Source of the DNA: Syntrophobacter sp. SbD2 | Lineage (GTDB): Bacteria > Desulfobacterota > Binatia > UBA9968 | Length of the DNA stretch: 33,361 nucleotides | Assembly (NCBI GenBank): GCA_945889495.1 | Contig: CAMDBU010000058.1 | Coordinates: 1-33,361 of the forward strand | Reading direction: 5' to 3' | Part shown: positions 21,422 through 28,429 of the stretch, in pieces | How positions within the stretch are numbered: position 1 is the first letter of the stretch | Layout of the letters: each line of letters starts with the position of its first letter | The notes under the pieces: model-generated | Told to the model about the DNA's origin: nothing | The model's input: the letters and a program-made list of their open reading frames with translations, nothing else | The model's database searches: none | Position numbers and translations under genes: made by a program

Positions 21422-23194
21422 ATGAGTAACGTTACTGGTACGGTTCCGAACAATTCGCATATTCAAAATTGGGTGAAAAGCGTCGCGGCGATGTGCCAGC
21501 CCGATAGTGTTTATTGGTGCGATGGTTCGGAACAGGAAAAAGAGTTGCTCACCAAGATCGCCGTGCAGTGCGGCGATCTGTTGCCGCTCAATCAGAAGGA
21601 AGCGCCGGGCTGTTACCTGCACCGCAGCGCGCTCAACGATGTCGCGCGCACGGAAAATTTAACTTTCGTTTGCACCGAACAGCAGGAAGAGGCCGGGCCC
21701 AATAACAATTGGATGTCGCCGTCGGAGTCCTACGACAAGTTGGGCAAGATTTTCGCCGGCTCCATGCGCGGCCGGACTTTGTACGTGATTCCTTTTCTCA
21801 TGGGGCCGGCGGGGTCGTCTTTCAGCAAAGTCGGCATTCAGGTCACTGACAGCGTTTACGTCGTACTCAACATGCGGCTGATGACGCGCATGGGCAAGGT
21901 CGCTTTGGATCATCTGGGCGCCTCGGATGATTTTACTCGCTGCCTCCATTCTAAAGCCGATCTCGATATCGAGCGCCGCTTCATCTGCCATTTCCCTCAG
22001 GACAACACGGTGTGGAGTGTCGGCTCGGGTTACGGCGGCAATGCGCTGTTGGCGAAAAAATGTTTGTCGCTGCGCATCGCCAGCAAATTGGGCCAGCAGG
22101 AAGGCTGGATGGCCGAGCATATGTTGATCGTCGGCGTGGAAAATCCCGACGGCGAGATTACTTACGTTTGTGGCGCCTTCCCGAGCGCTTGCGGCAAGAC
22201 CAACATGGCGATGCTGGTGCCGCCGGCAAGTATGAAAGGCTGGAAGATTCATACCGTCGGCGACGATATCTCCTGGCTGCGCGTCGGCGCCGACGGCCGG
22301 CTCTGGGCGATCAATCCGGAGGCGGGCTTTTTCGGCGTCGCGCCGGGCACCGGTTCCAACACCAATCCGAATGCCGTTAAGACAGTTAAAAAAGATACCA
22401 TCTTCACCAACGTGGCGTTGCGCGACGACGGCACTGTTTGGTGGGAGGGCCATGACGATGCGGTGCCGGCCAACGCGCAAGATTGGCGCGGCAAGCCCTG
22501 GGATCCCGAGGGTGGCACGCCGGCAGCTCATCCCAATGCGCGTTTCACGGTGTCGATCAAACAATGTCCGACCTATTCGCCGGAATGGGAAAAGCCCGAA
22601 GGGGTGCCGATCAGCGCTATTCTCTTCGGCGCGCGCCGGCAAAAGCTAGTGCCGCTGGTCTATCAATCTTTCAATTGGCAGCATGGTACTTTTTTGGGCG
22701 CGACCTTGGCGTCGGAGACCACCGCGGCGGCCACTGGCGCGGTCGGCGTGGTGCGGCGCGATCCCATGGCGATGCTGCCGTTCTGCGGCTACAACATGGG
22801 CGACTATTGGGCGCACTGGTTGGCCATGGGCAAGAAGGCGACCAATCCGCCGAAAATTTTCCGTATCAATTGGTTCCAACGCAACGAGCGCGGCCGCTTT
22901 CTCTGGCCCGGCTTCGGTGAAAATCTCCGCGTGCTACGCTGGGTAGTGGAGCGTTCCAAGGGCGGCGGCGCCGCCGAAGAAACCCCGATCGGTTTCGTGC
23001 CTAAGGCGTCGAGCTTGACCGGCGACGGTCTAGATGTTTCCAAGGCCGATGTCGATCAATTGTTGGCCGTCGACCGCGACGGCTGGAAAAATAATTTGAA
23101 AAGCCAGAGCGACTTCTTCGATTCCTTCGGCGATCATCTGCCCGTGGGTATGAAAGAAGAGCATGGCGCCTTGGCCAACCGGCTCAAAGGCTAG
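21422..23194 (+). CDS. pckG: phosphoenolpyruvate carboxykinase (GTP)
   Basis: 590 residues, the expected size for GTP-type PEPCK. Motifs are intact: DVARTE (Arg76, PEP/oxaloacetate contact), the P-loop AFPSACGKTNMAM with Cys257 and Lys259/Thr260, PEPCK-specific GDDISWLR, and NWFQRNERGRFLWPGFGENLRVLRWV near residues 479-504 (given in parts: NWFQRNE and FLWPGFGENLRVL). The enzyme converts oxaloacetate and GTP to PEP, CO2 and GDP, the entry step of gluconeogenesis. AAAGGA precedes the ATG at a longer than usual 13 nt. Only 11 nt separate its stop from the nitrile hydratase-type genes, so they are likely one transcript. Confidence 0.96.
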   Translation: MSNVTGTVPNNSHIQNWVKSVAAMCQPDSVYWCDGSEQEKELLTKIAVQCGDLLPLNQKEAPGCYLHRSALNDVARTENLTFVCTEQQEEAGPNNNWMSPSESYDKLGKIFAGSMRGRTLYVIPFLMGPAGSSFSKVGIQVTDSVYVVLNMRLMTRMGKVALDHLGASDDFTRCLHSKADLDIERRFICHFPQDNTVWSVGSGYGGNALLAKKCLSLRIASKLGQQEGWMAEHMLIVGVENPDGEITYVCGAFPSACGKTNMAMLVPPASMKGWKIHTVGDDISWLRVGADGRLWAINPEAGFFGVAPGTGSNTNPNAVKTVKKDTIFTNVALRDDGTVWWEGHDDAVPANAQDWRGKPWDPEGGTPAAHPNARFTVSIKQCPTYSPEWEKPEGVPISAILFGARRQKLVPLVYQSFNWQHGTFLGATLASETTAAATGAVGVVRRDPMAMLPFCGYNMGDYWAHWLAMGKKATNPPKIFRINWFQRNERGRFLWPGFGENLRVLRWVVERSKGGGAAEETPIGFVPKASSLTGDGLDVSKADVDQLLAVDRDGWKNNLKSQSDFFDSFGDHLPVGMKEEHGALANRLKG

Positions 23195-23205
23195 GAGATC
23201 ACGCT

Positions 23206-23517
23206 ATGGCGCGCGGCCATCACGATATCGGCGGGCTCCCCGGCGCGGGAGCGATTGAAGCGGCCGATCATCCATTGTCCGATTGGGAGATCCTCGCCGA
23301 CGCCATCAACCAGGCGCTCGGCGCCCGCGGCGTCAAGCGCACCGATGAGATGCGCCGGGCGCGCGAAGAGATGGACTCGGCGGCCTACCGCGATATGAAT
23401 TATTACGAACGATGGGTCGCCAGCATGGAGGCGATCCTGATCGAAAAAAATATTCTCACCAAAGATGAAATCGACCAGAAGCTCGCCGAGTTCGAATCCA
23501 AGTGGGGCGAGCCGTGA
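23206..23517 (+). CDS. nitrile hydratase/thiocyanate hydrolase-type beta subunit, N-terminal part
   Basis: 103 residues. It starts with RGHHDIGGLPGAG, the nitrile hydratase beta N-terminal signature, and continues with NYYERWVASMEAILIEKNILTKDEID (about residues 64-89; key parts YYERWVASM and ILTKDEID), the helical domain of that family. The protein stops where a normal beta subunit would go on to its SH3-like barrel; that barrel is the next gene. In thiocyanate hydrolase the same split gives the beta (scnB) and alpha (scnA) chains. AGGAG precedes the ATG, 11 nt after pckG. An alternative is an activator (P14K/NhlE type), which is related to this domain, but no other gene would then supply the N-terminal half. 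Confidence 0.85.
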   Translation: MARGHHDIGGLPGAGAIEAADHPLSDWEILADAINQALGARGVKRTDEMRRAREEMDSAAYRDMNYYERWVASMEAILIEKNILTKDEIDQKLAEFESKWGEP

Positions 23518-23807
23518 CTCCGGCCAGCGGCAGATTCAACCCCGGCGATCGGGTTACGGTGAAGTTCGAAGACCGTCCCGGCCATCTGCGCACGCCTTGG
23601 TATGTTCGCGGTAAACACGGCTGGATCGAACGAGTTTACGGCGACTTTCTCAATCCTGAACTGCTCGCCTTCGGCAAAGACGGCCTACCCAAGAAAACTC
23701 TTTATTTAGTCGGCTTCGATTACGATGAAGTATTCGGCACTGGCCAAGGCCCGAAGGATAAAGTTCTGGTCGATATCTACGATCACTGGCTTGAGCCTTT
23801 GGCTTAA
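23514..23807 (+). CDS. nitrile hydratase/thiocyanate hydrolase-type beta subunit, C-terminal barrel
   Basis: 97 residues from GTG at 23514, which overlaps the previous stop as GTGA, so the pair is translationally coupled. An in-frame GTG at 23502 is possible but adds only four residues. The sequence GRFNPGDRVTVKFEDRPGHLRTPWYVRGKHGWIERVYG (residues about 5-42; key parts FNPGDRV, GHLRTPWYVRGK and GWIERV) is the C-terminal barrel of nitrile hydratase beta, including the HxRTP.Y.RGK arginines that hydrogen-bond the modified cysteines. It ends with YDHWLEPLA. The order N-half, C-half, metal subunit is that of scnB-scnA-scnC in Thiobacillus. Confidence 0.88.
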   Translation: MTPASGRFNPGDRVTVKFEDRPGHLRTPWYVRGKHGWIERVYGDFLNPELLAFGKDGLPKKTLYLVGFDYDEVFGTGQGPKDKVLVDIYDHWLEPLA

Positions 23808-23816
23808 GGAGATTTT

Positions 23817-24434
23817 ATGAGCGACGATCATGGCCATGACCATCCCAAGCATGAGTTGAGCTACTACGCCAAACGGATTTACGCCATGCGCGATCTCTTG
23901 ATCGAGAAGGGCGTCATCAGCGAGAAAGACATTCAGTGCCAGATTGAATACCAGGAAGCGCGCACGCCGGCCAACGGCGCCAGGCTCGTCGCCAAGGCCT
24001 GGGTCGATCCAGCGTTCAAGGCGCGTTTCATCGCCGATCCCAAAGCCGCCTGCCAAGAGATCGGCATCGACGCCACGGCGATCAACGAGTTCGTGGTGCT
24101 CGAAAACACGCCGCAAGTGCGCCACATGGTGGTGTGCACGTTATGCTCCTGTTATCCGCGGCCGATCCTCGGCCGGCCACCCGATTGGTACAAGAGTTTT
24201 AATTACCGCCAGCGCTCGGTGTCCGACCCGCGCGGCGTCATGCGCGAGTTCGGTCTTGAGCTGCCCGACGAAGTCGAAGTGCGGGTGCATGATAGCACCG
24301 CGGATATTCGCTACATCGTCATGCCGATGCGGCCGGCCGGCACCGAAGGTTGGAGCGAGGACGATCTCGCCAAGTTGGTCACCCGCGACAGCATGATCGG
24401 TGTCATGGACGCGTTGCCGAGTTTGCCTGAATAG
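23817..24434 (+). CDS. Co-type nitrile hydratase alpha / thiocyanate hydrolase gamma-like subunit
   Basis: 205 residues. The claw motif VCTLCSCYP gives Cys107, Cys110, Ser111 and Cys112; in this family the metal is held by these cysteines (two oxidised) and two backbone amides. Thr after the first Cys indicates a cobalt-type centre. Flanking sequences are normal: AKAWVDPAFKARFIADP, WYKSFNYRQRSVSDPRGVMREFG and VRVHDSTADIRYIVMPMRP. The active complex hydrates nitriles to amides or thiocyanate to carbonyl sulfide and ammonia. TAAGGAG precedes the ATG. It is the last gene of the pckG-linked set. Nitrile versus thiocyanate cannot be decided from these residues; the His-rich N-terminus (DDHGHDHPKH) could help metal uptake. 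Confidence 0.92.
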   Translation: MSDDHGHDHPKHELSYYAKRIYAMRDLLIEKGVISEKDIQCQIEYQEARTPANGARLVAKAWVDPAFKARFIADPKAACQEIGIDATAINEFVVLENTPQVRHMVVCTLCSCYPRPILGRPPDWYKSFNYRQRSVSDPRGVMREFGLELPDEVEVRVHDSTADIRYIVMPMRPAGTEGWSEDDLAKLVTRDSMIGVMDALPSLPE

Positions 24435-24490
24435 CCGCGTAATCTCCCTTGAACTTCCTGTAAATCCTCCCGGCGCAGTCGGGTCGATCG

Positions 24491-24537
24491 GCGCCGCCAG
24501 TCTTTCGACGGCGCAGACGATCTTTTTTGTTGATTTT
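24491..24537 (+). terminator. possible weak terminator after the nitrile hydratase-type genes
   Basis: A 6-bp stem GCGCCG (24491-24496) with CGGCGC (24509-24514) and 12-nt loop is followed after 17 nt by a T-run. Stem-to-T distance is long, so it is only weak evidence. The rest of the spacer 24435-24585 shows nothing. Confidence 0.3.
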
Positions 24538-24585
24538 CTGGCCTAGTGTTCTTACCATTCTCCTAATCCATCCAACTAGGGAAGT

Positions 24586-25095
24586 ATGATTATTCCGTTA
24601 CGCCCGTTTACCAAAGTAAAATCCGTGAAAATCGACTTTGCCACAGCGCTTCGCTGTATCGGCCAAGATCTCGATCGGCGCGGGCTCAAGACCTTCGACA
24701 TTTGCTTCGATGGCCGGGTGTTCCGAGCCCAATGCGGCTATCAGGATCCGCCGTCGGTGACACCGGTGGAGCTCGAATATCGCCCCGCCGACATCGAAGA
24801 AATGGATCAGGTCGGTGAGAAGAAGCGCGGCAAGGTGGAAGCGCCGAAAGATTTCCTCAATCAGCCGCAGGTGTTTCGCACCATCGGCGGCTTCCTCGAT
24901 CGCAATGAGGCGCGTTTGGTGCGCCTGACCAACAACCACCGGCGCGCCAAGGAATCGACATTCATCGTCGAGTATATCAGCCGCGACGGCGAATCGGTGG
25001 TCGACGACCGCGCCGGCGCGGGGATTTACGACATGTGCGTCACCATGTATAAGCAACGCGGTAAGCTCACCGGCAGCCAAGGCCGACGCCGGTAG
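24586..25095 (+). CDS. protein of unknown function (169 aa)
   Basis: 169 residues, no signal peptide or membrane segment. The ATG at 24586 follows GGGAAG closely; a GTG at about 24625 is also possible. The protein is basic with mixed alpha/beta character: KIDFATALRCIGQDLDRRGLKTFDICFDGRVFRAQCGYQ at about residues 15-53 (key parts ALRCIGQDLDRRG and FDICFDGRVFR), a VELEYRPADIEEMDQ segment, and TFIVEYISRDGESVVDDRAGAGIYDMCVTMYKQRG near the end. No known family was recognised. Coding pattern and clean start support a real gene. It lies 54 nt before the J-domain gene, which could be a partner. Confidence 0.7.
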   Translation: MIIPLRPFTKVKSVKIDFATALRCIGQDLDRRGLKTFDICFDGRVFRAQCGYQDPPSVTPVELEYRPADIEEMDQVGEKKRGKVEAPKDFLNQPQVFRTIGGFLDRNEARLVRLTNNHRRAKESTFIVEYISRDGESVVDDRAGAGIYDMCVTMYKQRGKLTGSQGRRR

Positions 25096-25149
25096 CAGCG
25101 CTGCCGAGCCATGGCGGATTGATTCGGTAATTTTTTAAAGGCCAACTAT

Positions 25150-25677
25150 TTGGATACCTCAGTCGATTACTATTCGGTTCTTGGCGTCAAGCCGGGCGCG
25201 TCGGTGGACGACATCAAGCGCGCCTACCGGCAGATGGTTTTCCGTTTTCACCCCGACCGCAATCCGGACGATCCGGATGCCGCCGATAAATTCAATCAAG
25301 TGCGCGATGCATACTCGGTGCTATCGGACGCCTTGAAGCGGCGCGTCTATGACAGCGTTAACCACCCCGAAGGGGCGGCGGAAGAGGAAATCAGGGAAGA
25401 ACGGGCCGAAGAAAATCCGCGGCAAGAAGATGAGCCGCGTTTCACCGGCAATCCATTTGGCGCGGGGAACGGCGCCAACTCTCAGCAAACCTACCAGCAA
25501 AGAGTCGAGCCGGAACCCAAATGCCCCTCTTGCTCAGTGGTCGGCATCGAGCATATCGTTTCGCGCAAAGGCGGCTCGGGCAGCGCCCGCGGCAAGCACT
25601 TTGTTCTGGCGCCCTTCAGTGTGGTCATGTGCCGCGGCTGCGGCCACGTCTACGGCATCACCGGCAATTCCAACTAG
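25150..25677 (+). CDS. J-domain protein with C-terminal zinc ribbon
   Basis: 175 residues starting at TTG (25150) with AAAGG 8 nt before. Residues 6-70 are a complete J domain: YYSVLGVKPGAS, RAYRQMVFRFHPDRNPDDP with the HPD at 34-36, and VRDAYSVLSDALKRRVYD. Residues 75-120 are a low-complexity acidic and Gln-rich linker. The C-terminus has CPSC (Cys125, Cys128) and CRGC (Cys161, Cys164), a likely four-Cys zinc ribbon. It would stimulate a DnaK-type ATPase and recruit a client through the ribbon. It is not a full DnaJ (no G/F-central domain). Located after a gene of unknown function. Confidence 0.88.
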   Translation: MDTSVDYYSVLGVKPGASVDDIKRAYRQMVFRFHPDRNPDDPDAADKFNQVRDAYSVLSDALKRRVYDSVNHPEGAAEEEIREERAEENPRQEDEPRFTGNPFGAGNGANSQQTYQQRVEPEPKCPSCSVVGIEHIVSRKGGSGSARGKHFVLAPFSVVMCRGCGHVYGITGNSN

Positions 25678-25731
25678 GCGTTGGCTGCCGGCGCGTTCGG
25701 CGCGAACATTTTCGGATTCGGATAGTTCTCC

Positions 25732-25832
25732 CGCAAAGGCGTAAAGGCGCCAAGTTCGGAAAAATTGTACGTGTGTTTCGTGAAGTTCGTGGTTTGTTTT
25801 CTCCGCCGATTTTGCGTTCTTTGCGGCCATTC
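25732..25832 (+). repeat. inverted repeat of the CGCAAAGGCG family, copy A
   Basis: Left arm 25732-25759 (CGCAAAGGCGTAAAGGCGCC...) pairs imperfectly with right arm 25805-25832 (CCGATTTTGCGTTCTTTGCG...). The centre is about 45 nt and contains a CGTGAAGTTCGTGG stretch like the repeat at 9016. It fills the convergent spacer between the J-domain and SDR genes. Related arms occur at 28225-28351. Confidence 0.7.
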
Positions 25833-25851
25833 CCATCTTCACGCGCGACCG

Positions 25852-26613
25852 TCAGTGCATGACCCCGCCGCCTTCGACCACCAATAGCTGTCCGGTGACA
25901 AAATCGCTGTCCGAGCTGGCGAGAAAGAGCGCCGTGCCGACGATGTCGGCGGGGGTTTCGACGCGGGCGAAAGCGCGCTTTCCCATACTGCCTTGGCGCC
26001 GTTGCAACACTTCGGGCGAGACGTTTTCTTCGCTCATGGTCGAGCCCGGCGTCATGCAGTTGACGTTGATACCGTATTCGCCCAGCTGGCGCGCCATGAC
26101 GCGGGTGAGCGCGACCACACCGCCCTTGGCGGTGGTGTAGTGCGGCATGTTGCCCGAGCCGCTAAAAAAAGTTCCCGACGCGATATTGATGATTTTCCCC
26201 GAGCGCTGCTCTTTCATGATCGGGATCGCCACCTTGCTGCACAGAAACACGCCCTTCAAGTTCACTTCGATGACCCGGTCCCATTCATCCAACTCCAAAT
26301 CTTCCACCGGACCTTTCCATAATTTTTGCGTGACATAGATCGCCGCGTTGTTGAGCAAGACGTCAATGCGACCAAATTTTTTGACGGTTTCCTGCATGAG
26401 ACCTTGGAGGTTGGGCAGGCTGCGGACATCGGTGGTGCGCGCCCAGGCCGAACCGCCGGCGTCGAGGATCGCTTTGGCGGTAGCTTCGCCGCCGGCCGCA
26501 TCGATGTCAGCGATCACTACATGGGCGCCTTCCTCGGCGAAGCGGCGAGCGTAGGCTTTGCCGATGCCATGGGCGGCGCCGGTGATGATGCACACCTTGT
26601 CTTTGAGTCGCAT
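25852..26613 (-). CDS. short-chain dehydrogenase/reductase (classical SDR)
   Basis: 253 residues, typical of classical SDRs. Nucleotide motif TGAAHGIGKAYARRF (Gly-x3-Gly-x-Gly, residues 11-25), DVR for the adenine, NNAAIYV (88-95) and catalytic Ser146, Tyr159 and Lys163 (SGTFFSGSGNMPHYTTAK). Asp36 (IADID) favours NAD(H) over NADP(H). It would oxidise a secondary alcohol or reduce a ketone. AGGAG precedes the ATG. It is 31 nt downstream of the HemQ-like gene, and probably in its transcript. Substrate unknown. Confidence 0.92.
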   Translation of the reverse strand: MRLKDKVCIITGAAHGIGKAYARRFAEEGAHVVIADIDAAGGEATAKAILDAGGSAWARTTDVRSLPNLQGLMQETVKKFGRIDVLLNNAAIYVTQKLWKGPVEDLELDEWDRVIEVNLKGVFLCSKVAIPIMKEQRSGKIINIASGTFFSGSGNMPHYTTAKGGVVALTRVMARQLGEYGINVNCMTPGSTMSEENVSPEVLQRRQGSMGKRAFARVETPADIVGTALFLASSDSDFVTGQLLVVEGGGVMH

Positions 26614-26644
26614 GGGGTCTCCTGTAAGGCAAAGGATGAGGGGC

Positions 26645-27493
26645 TTAACTGAAGCTCGGCGTCTTGCCGGCGAACAATGCGTCGAGCTGGCTCACCGGGA
26701 AACGCAGGCCGACGTAGAACATGCCGAACAGGCCGTAGACCGCGCTGGCTTCATCGAAGCGCATTTCGTAGACCAATTTCTTAAATACCAGCGGATCGTC
26801 GGCGTACAGATCGACGCCCCATTCCCAGTCGTCGAAGCCGATGGAGCCGGAGATGACCTGGGTCACCCGGCCGGCGTAATGGCGACCGATCATGCCGTGA
26901 TCGCGCATCATGGTTTGGCGGTGCTGGATCGGTTTGCTGTACCAATTCTTCGCTTCGCCGCGGTATTTGTTCATCGGATAAAAACAGAGATAACGGCGCA
27001 GCGGGATTTCCGGCCACAGGCGCGGCGCCGAGGCTTCGCGCTGTTTGGCCAACTCGGCTTCGACTTCGCGGTTCCAGTCGGCGCTGGCGGGCTTCAGCCC
27101 CTTGGCCGTGAGCTCGCCATAGAGTTTGACCGAGCCTTCGTAAAGCCCCAACTCGACCACCGATAGATAGGACGTCGTCGGTTCCAAGTATTGGTTCAAC
27201 TCGCTGTTGGCGAGCGCCAACTCAGCGCCGTTCAATTCGTCTAAAGTCTTGCGAAAATGGACGACCATCAAATCGCCCTTGTGGCCGAGCATGGCGAACA
27301 AGCCGGTGGCGAATTGCTTATTCGCTTCCAACTCGCCAAGCAAGGTCGCCGCGCGTTCGAGAACATGTTTCTGCTCGGTGGCGCCGAGCGCTTTCCAAGC
27401 CGGCCAGCGCACACGAAACATTTGATGTAGCAGATAGGAGCCGTCGAGGGTTAGCGGCGTCGCCGGCAGGCTGTTCGATTGAGTTTGTTCCAT
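26645..27493 (-). CDS. hemQ: chlorite dismutase-family protein, HemQ-like (coproheme decarboxylase)
   Basis: 282 residues with a double ferredoxin-like Cld fold. HemQ marks are visible: FYPMNKYRGEAKNWY (Tyr172 at the position of the radical Tyr145 in Firmicutes HemQ, plus Lys and Arg for propionates), and MMRDHGMIGRHYAGRV with proximal His199 near. The Arg of active chlorite dismutases is not seen, so coproheme oxidative decarboxylation to heme b is the likely reaction. An N-terminal extension of about 20 residues is present. It sits 23 nt downstream of a DUF4126 membrane protein and upstream of an SDR. No other heme genes are in the window. Confidence 0.85.
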   Translation of the reverse strand: MEQTQSNSLPATPLTLDGSYLLHQMFRVRWPAWKALGATEQKHVLERAATLLGELEANKQFATGLFAMLGHKGDLMVVHFRKTLDELNGAELALANSELNQYLEPTTSYLSVVELGLYEGSVKLYGELTAKGLKPASADWNREVEAELAKQREASAPRLWPEIPLRRYLCFYPMNKYRGEAKNWYSKPIQHRQTMMRDHGMIGRHYAGRVTQVISGSIGFDDWEWGVDLYADDPLVFKKLVYEMRFDEASAVYGLFGMFYVGLRFPVSQLDALFAGKTPSFS

Positions 27494-27516
27494 ATGGTTT
27501 AACTATTTTCGATCTT

Positions 27517-28143
27517 TCAGGGATTCACCACCGCCGTCTGATCCGGTTTGCGCCCGCTCAGACGGTCGCGCAGCGCCTGGAAGCCGCGCTTGGCCAGGCG
27601 AAATATTTTTGGCACCAGCCAAAGGCCCAGGCCGACAAAGGCGACGACGAAAATTATCATGAGGATCGGATGATTGAAAATCACCCAGATGCCGCCCAGC
27701 ACCGCGACATCTTCGGTGACGCTGGCGGCCCAATTGGTAAACGGTTCAGGACTGGCGTTGATCGCCAAGCGGGTGGTCGCCTTGGTGCCATGGGCGGCGA
27801 GCGCGATGGAACCGCCGGCGAGCATGGCGGCCAACTCCAACGCCGGGTTCATGTCGCCCAGGGCGCGCGCCGCCAGCACCGCGCCGGCGGGCACGCGAAT
27901 GAAAGTGTGGATGGCATCCCAGCCGCTGTCGAAGTAGGGCACTTTGTCGGCGAAGAATTCAATGAAATACATGATGGCGGCGATGGCGATCACCACCGGG
28001 TGAGACAACACTTCGAGATTGTGCGGTAGCTGGATCAGCTCCAACTGGCGGGCGATGCCCAAGGCCGCCACCGTGGCGTATAGATTGATGCCCGAGGTCC
28101 AGGCCGTGCCCATCGCCAAGCTCAACGCTTCGATCGTGCCCAT
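27517..28143 (-). CDS. DUF4126 membrane protein
   Basis: 208 residues. The N-terminal GTAWTSGINLYATVAALGI (helix 1 with the SGIN motif of DUF4126), FIEFFADKVPYFDSGWDAIHTFIRVPAGAVLAARAL (core FADKVPYFDS) and a Gly-rich AAMLAGGSIALAAHGTKATTRL are the family signatures. Five to six membrane helices are predicted. AAGGAG lies 7 nt ahead of the ATG. The function is not known; the gene is 23 nt upstream of hemQ, and the spacing suggests one operon. The C-terminus is basic (LRDRLSGRKPDQ). Confidence 0.85.
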   Translation of the reverse strand: MGTIEALSLAMGTAWTSGINLYATVAALGIARQLELIQLPHNLEVLSHPVVIAIAAIMYFIEFFADKVPYFDSGWDAIHTFIRVPAGAVLAARALGDMNPALELAAMLAGGSIALAAHGTKATTRLAINASPEPFTNWAASVTEDVAVLGGIWVIFNHPILMIIFVVAFVGLGLWLVPKIFRLAKRGFQALRDRLSGRKPDQTAVVNP

Positions 28144-28224
28144 GTGCAGACTCCTTCGCGGGCGTAACGCTATTTCTCCTGCGCAGCTTGCGCAAATGTC
28201 AGAACACGCGAACCAACTGGGAAT

Positions 28225-28351
28225 CGGATATTCCTCTCGCCAAGACGCAAAGACGCCAAGTTAAGAAAAGAAAGGGTAGAACCATCACCCGTGATATTCA
28301 CTTCTCTTCTCCGAACTTTGCGGCCTTTGCGCCTTTGCGAGAGATATTCCG
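28225..28351 (+). repeat. inverted repeat of the CGCAAAGGCG family, copy B
   Basis: Left arm 28225-28262 begins CGGATATTCCTCTCGCCAAG and right arm 28314-28351 is its approximate reverse complement ending GAGAGATATTCCG. Arms of 38 bp with a ~50-nt centre. Arms share the CGCAAAGrCGCcAAG core with copy A at 25732. It lies between UbiD and DUF4126 genes and may separate their transcripts. Confidence 0.75.
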
Positions 28352-28429
28352 AACCTCACATGCGGCTGCGCTGCACAAGGTGCTCTGTGGTGAATCCTTC
28401 CGGCTCTACCGATGATTAGACGCTGGCTT

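Noticed and set aside
21659-22642. A 327-codon minus-strand open frame
   Set aside because: Mirror of pckG, rich in Arg and His, no recognisable domain.
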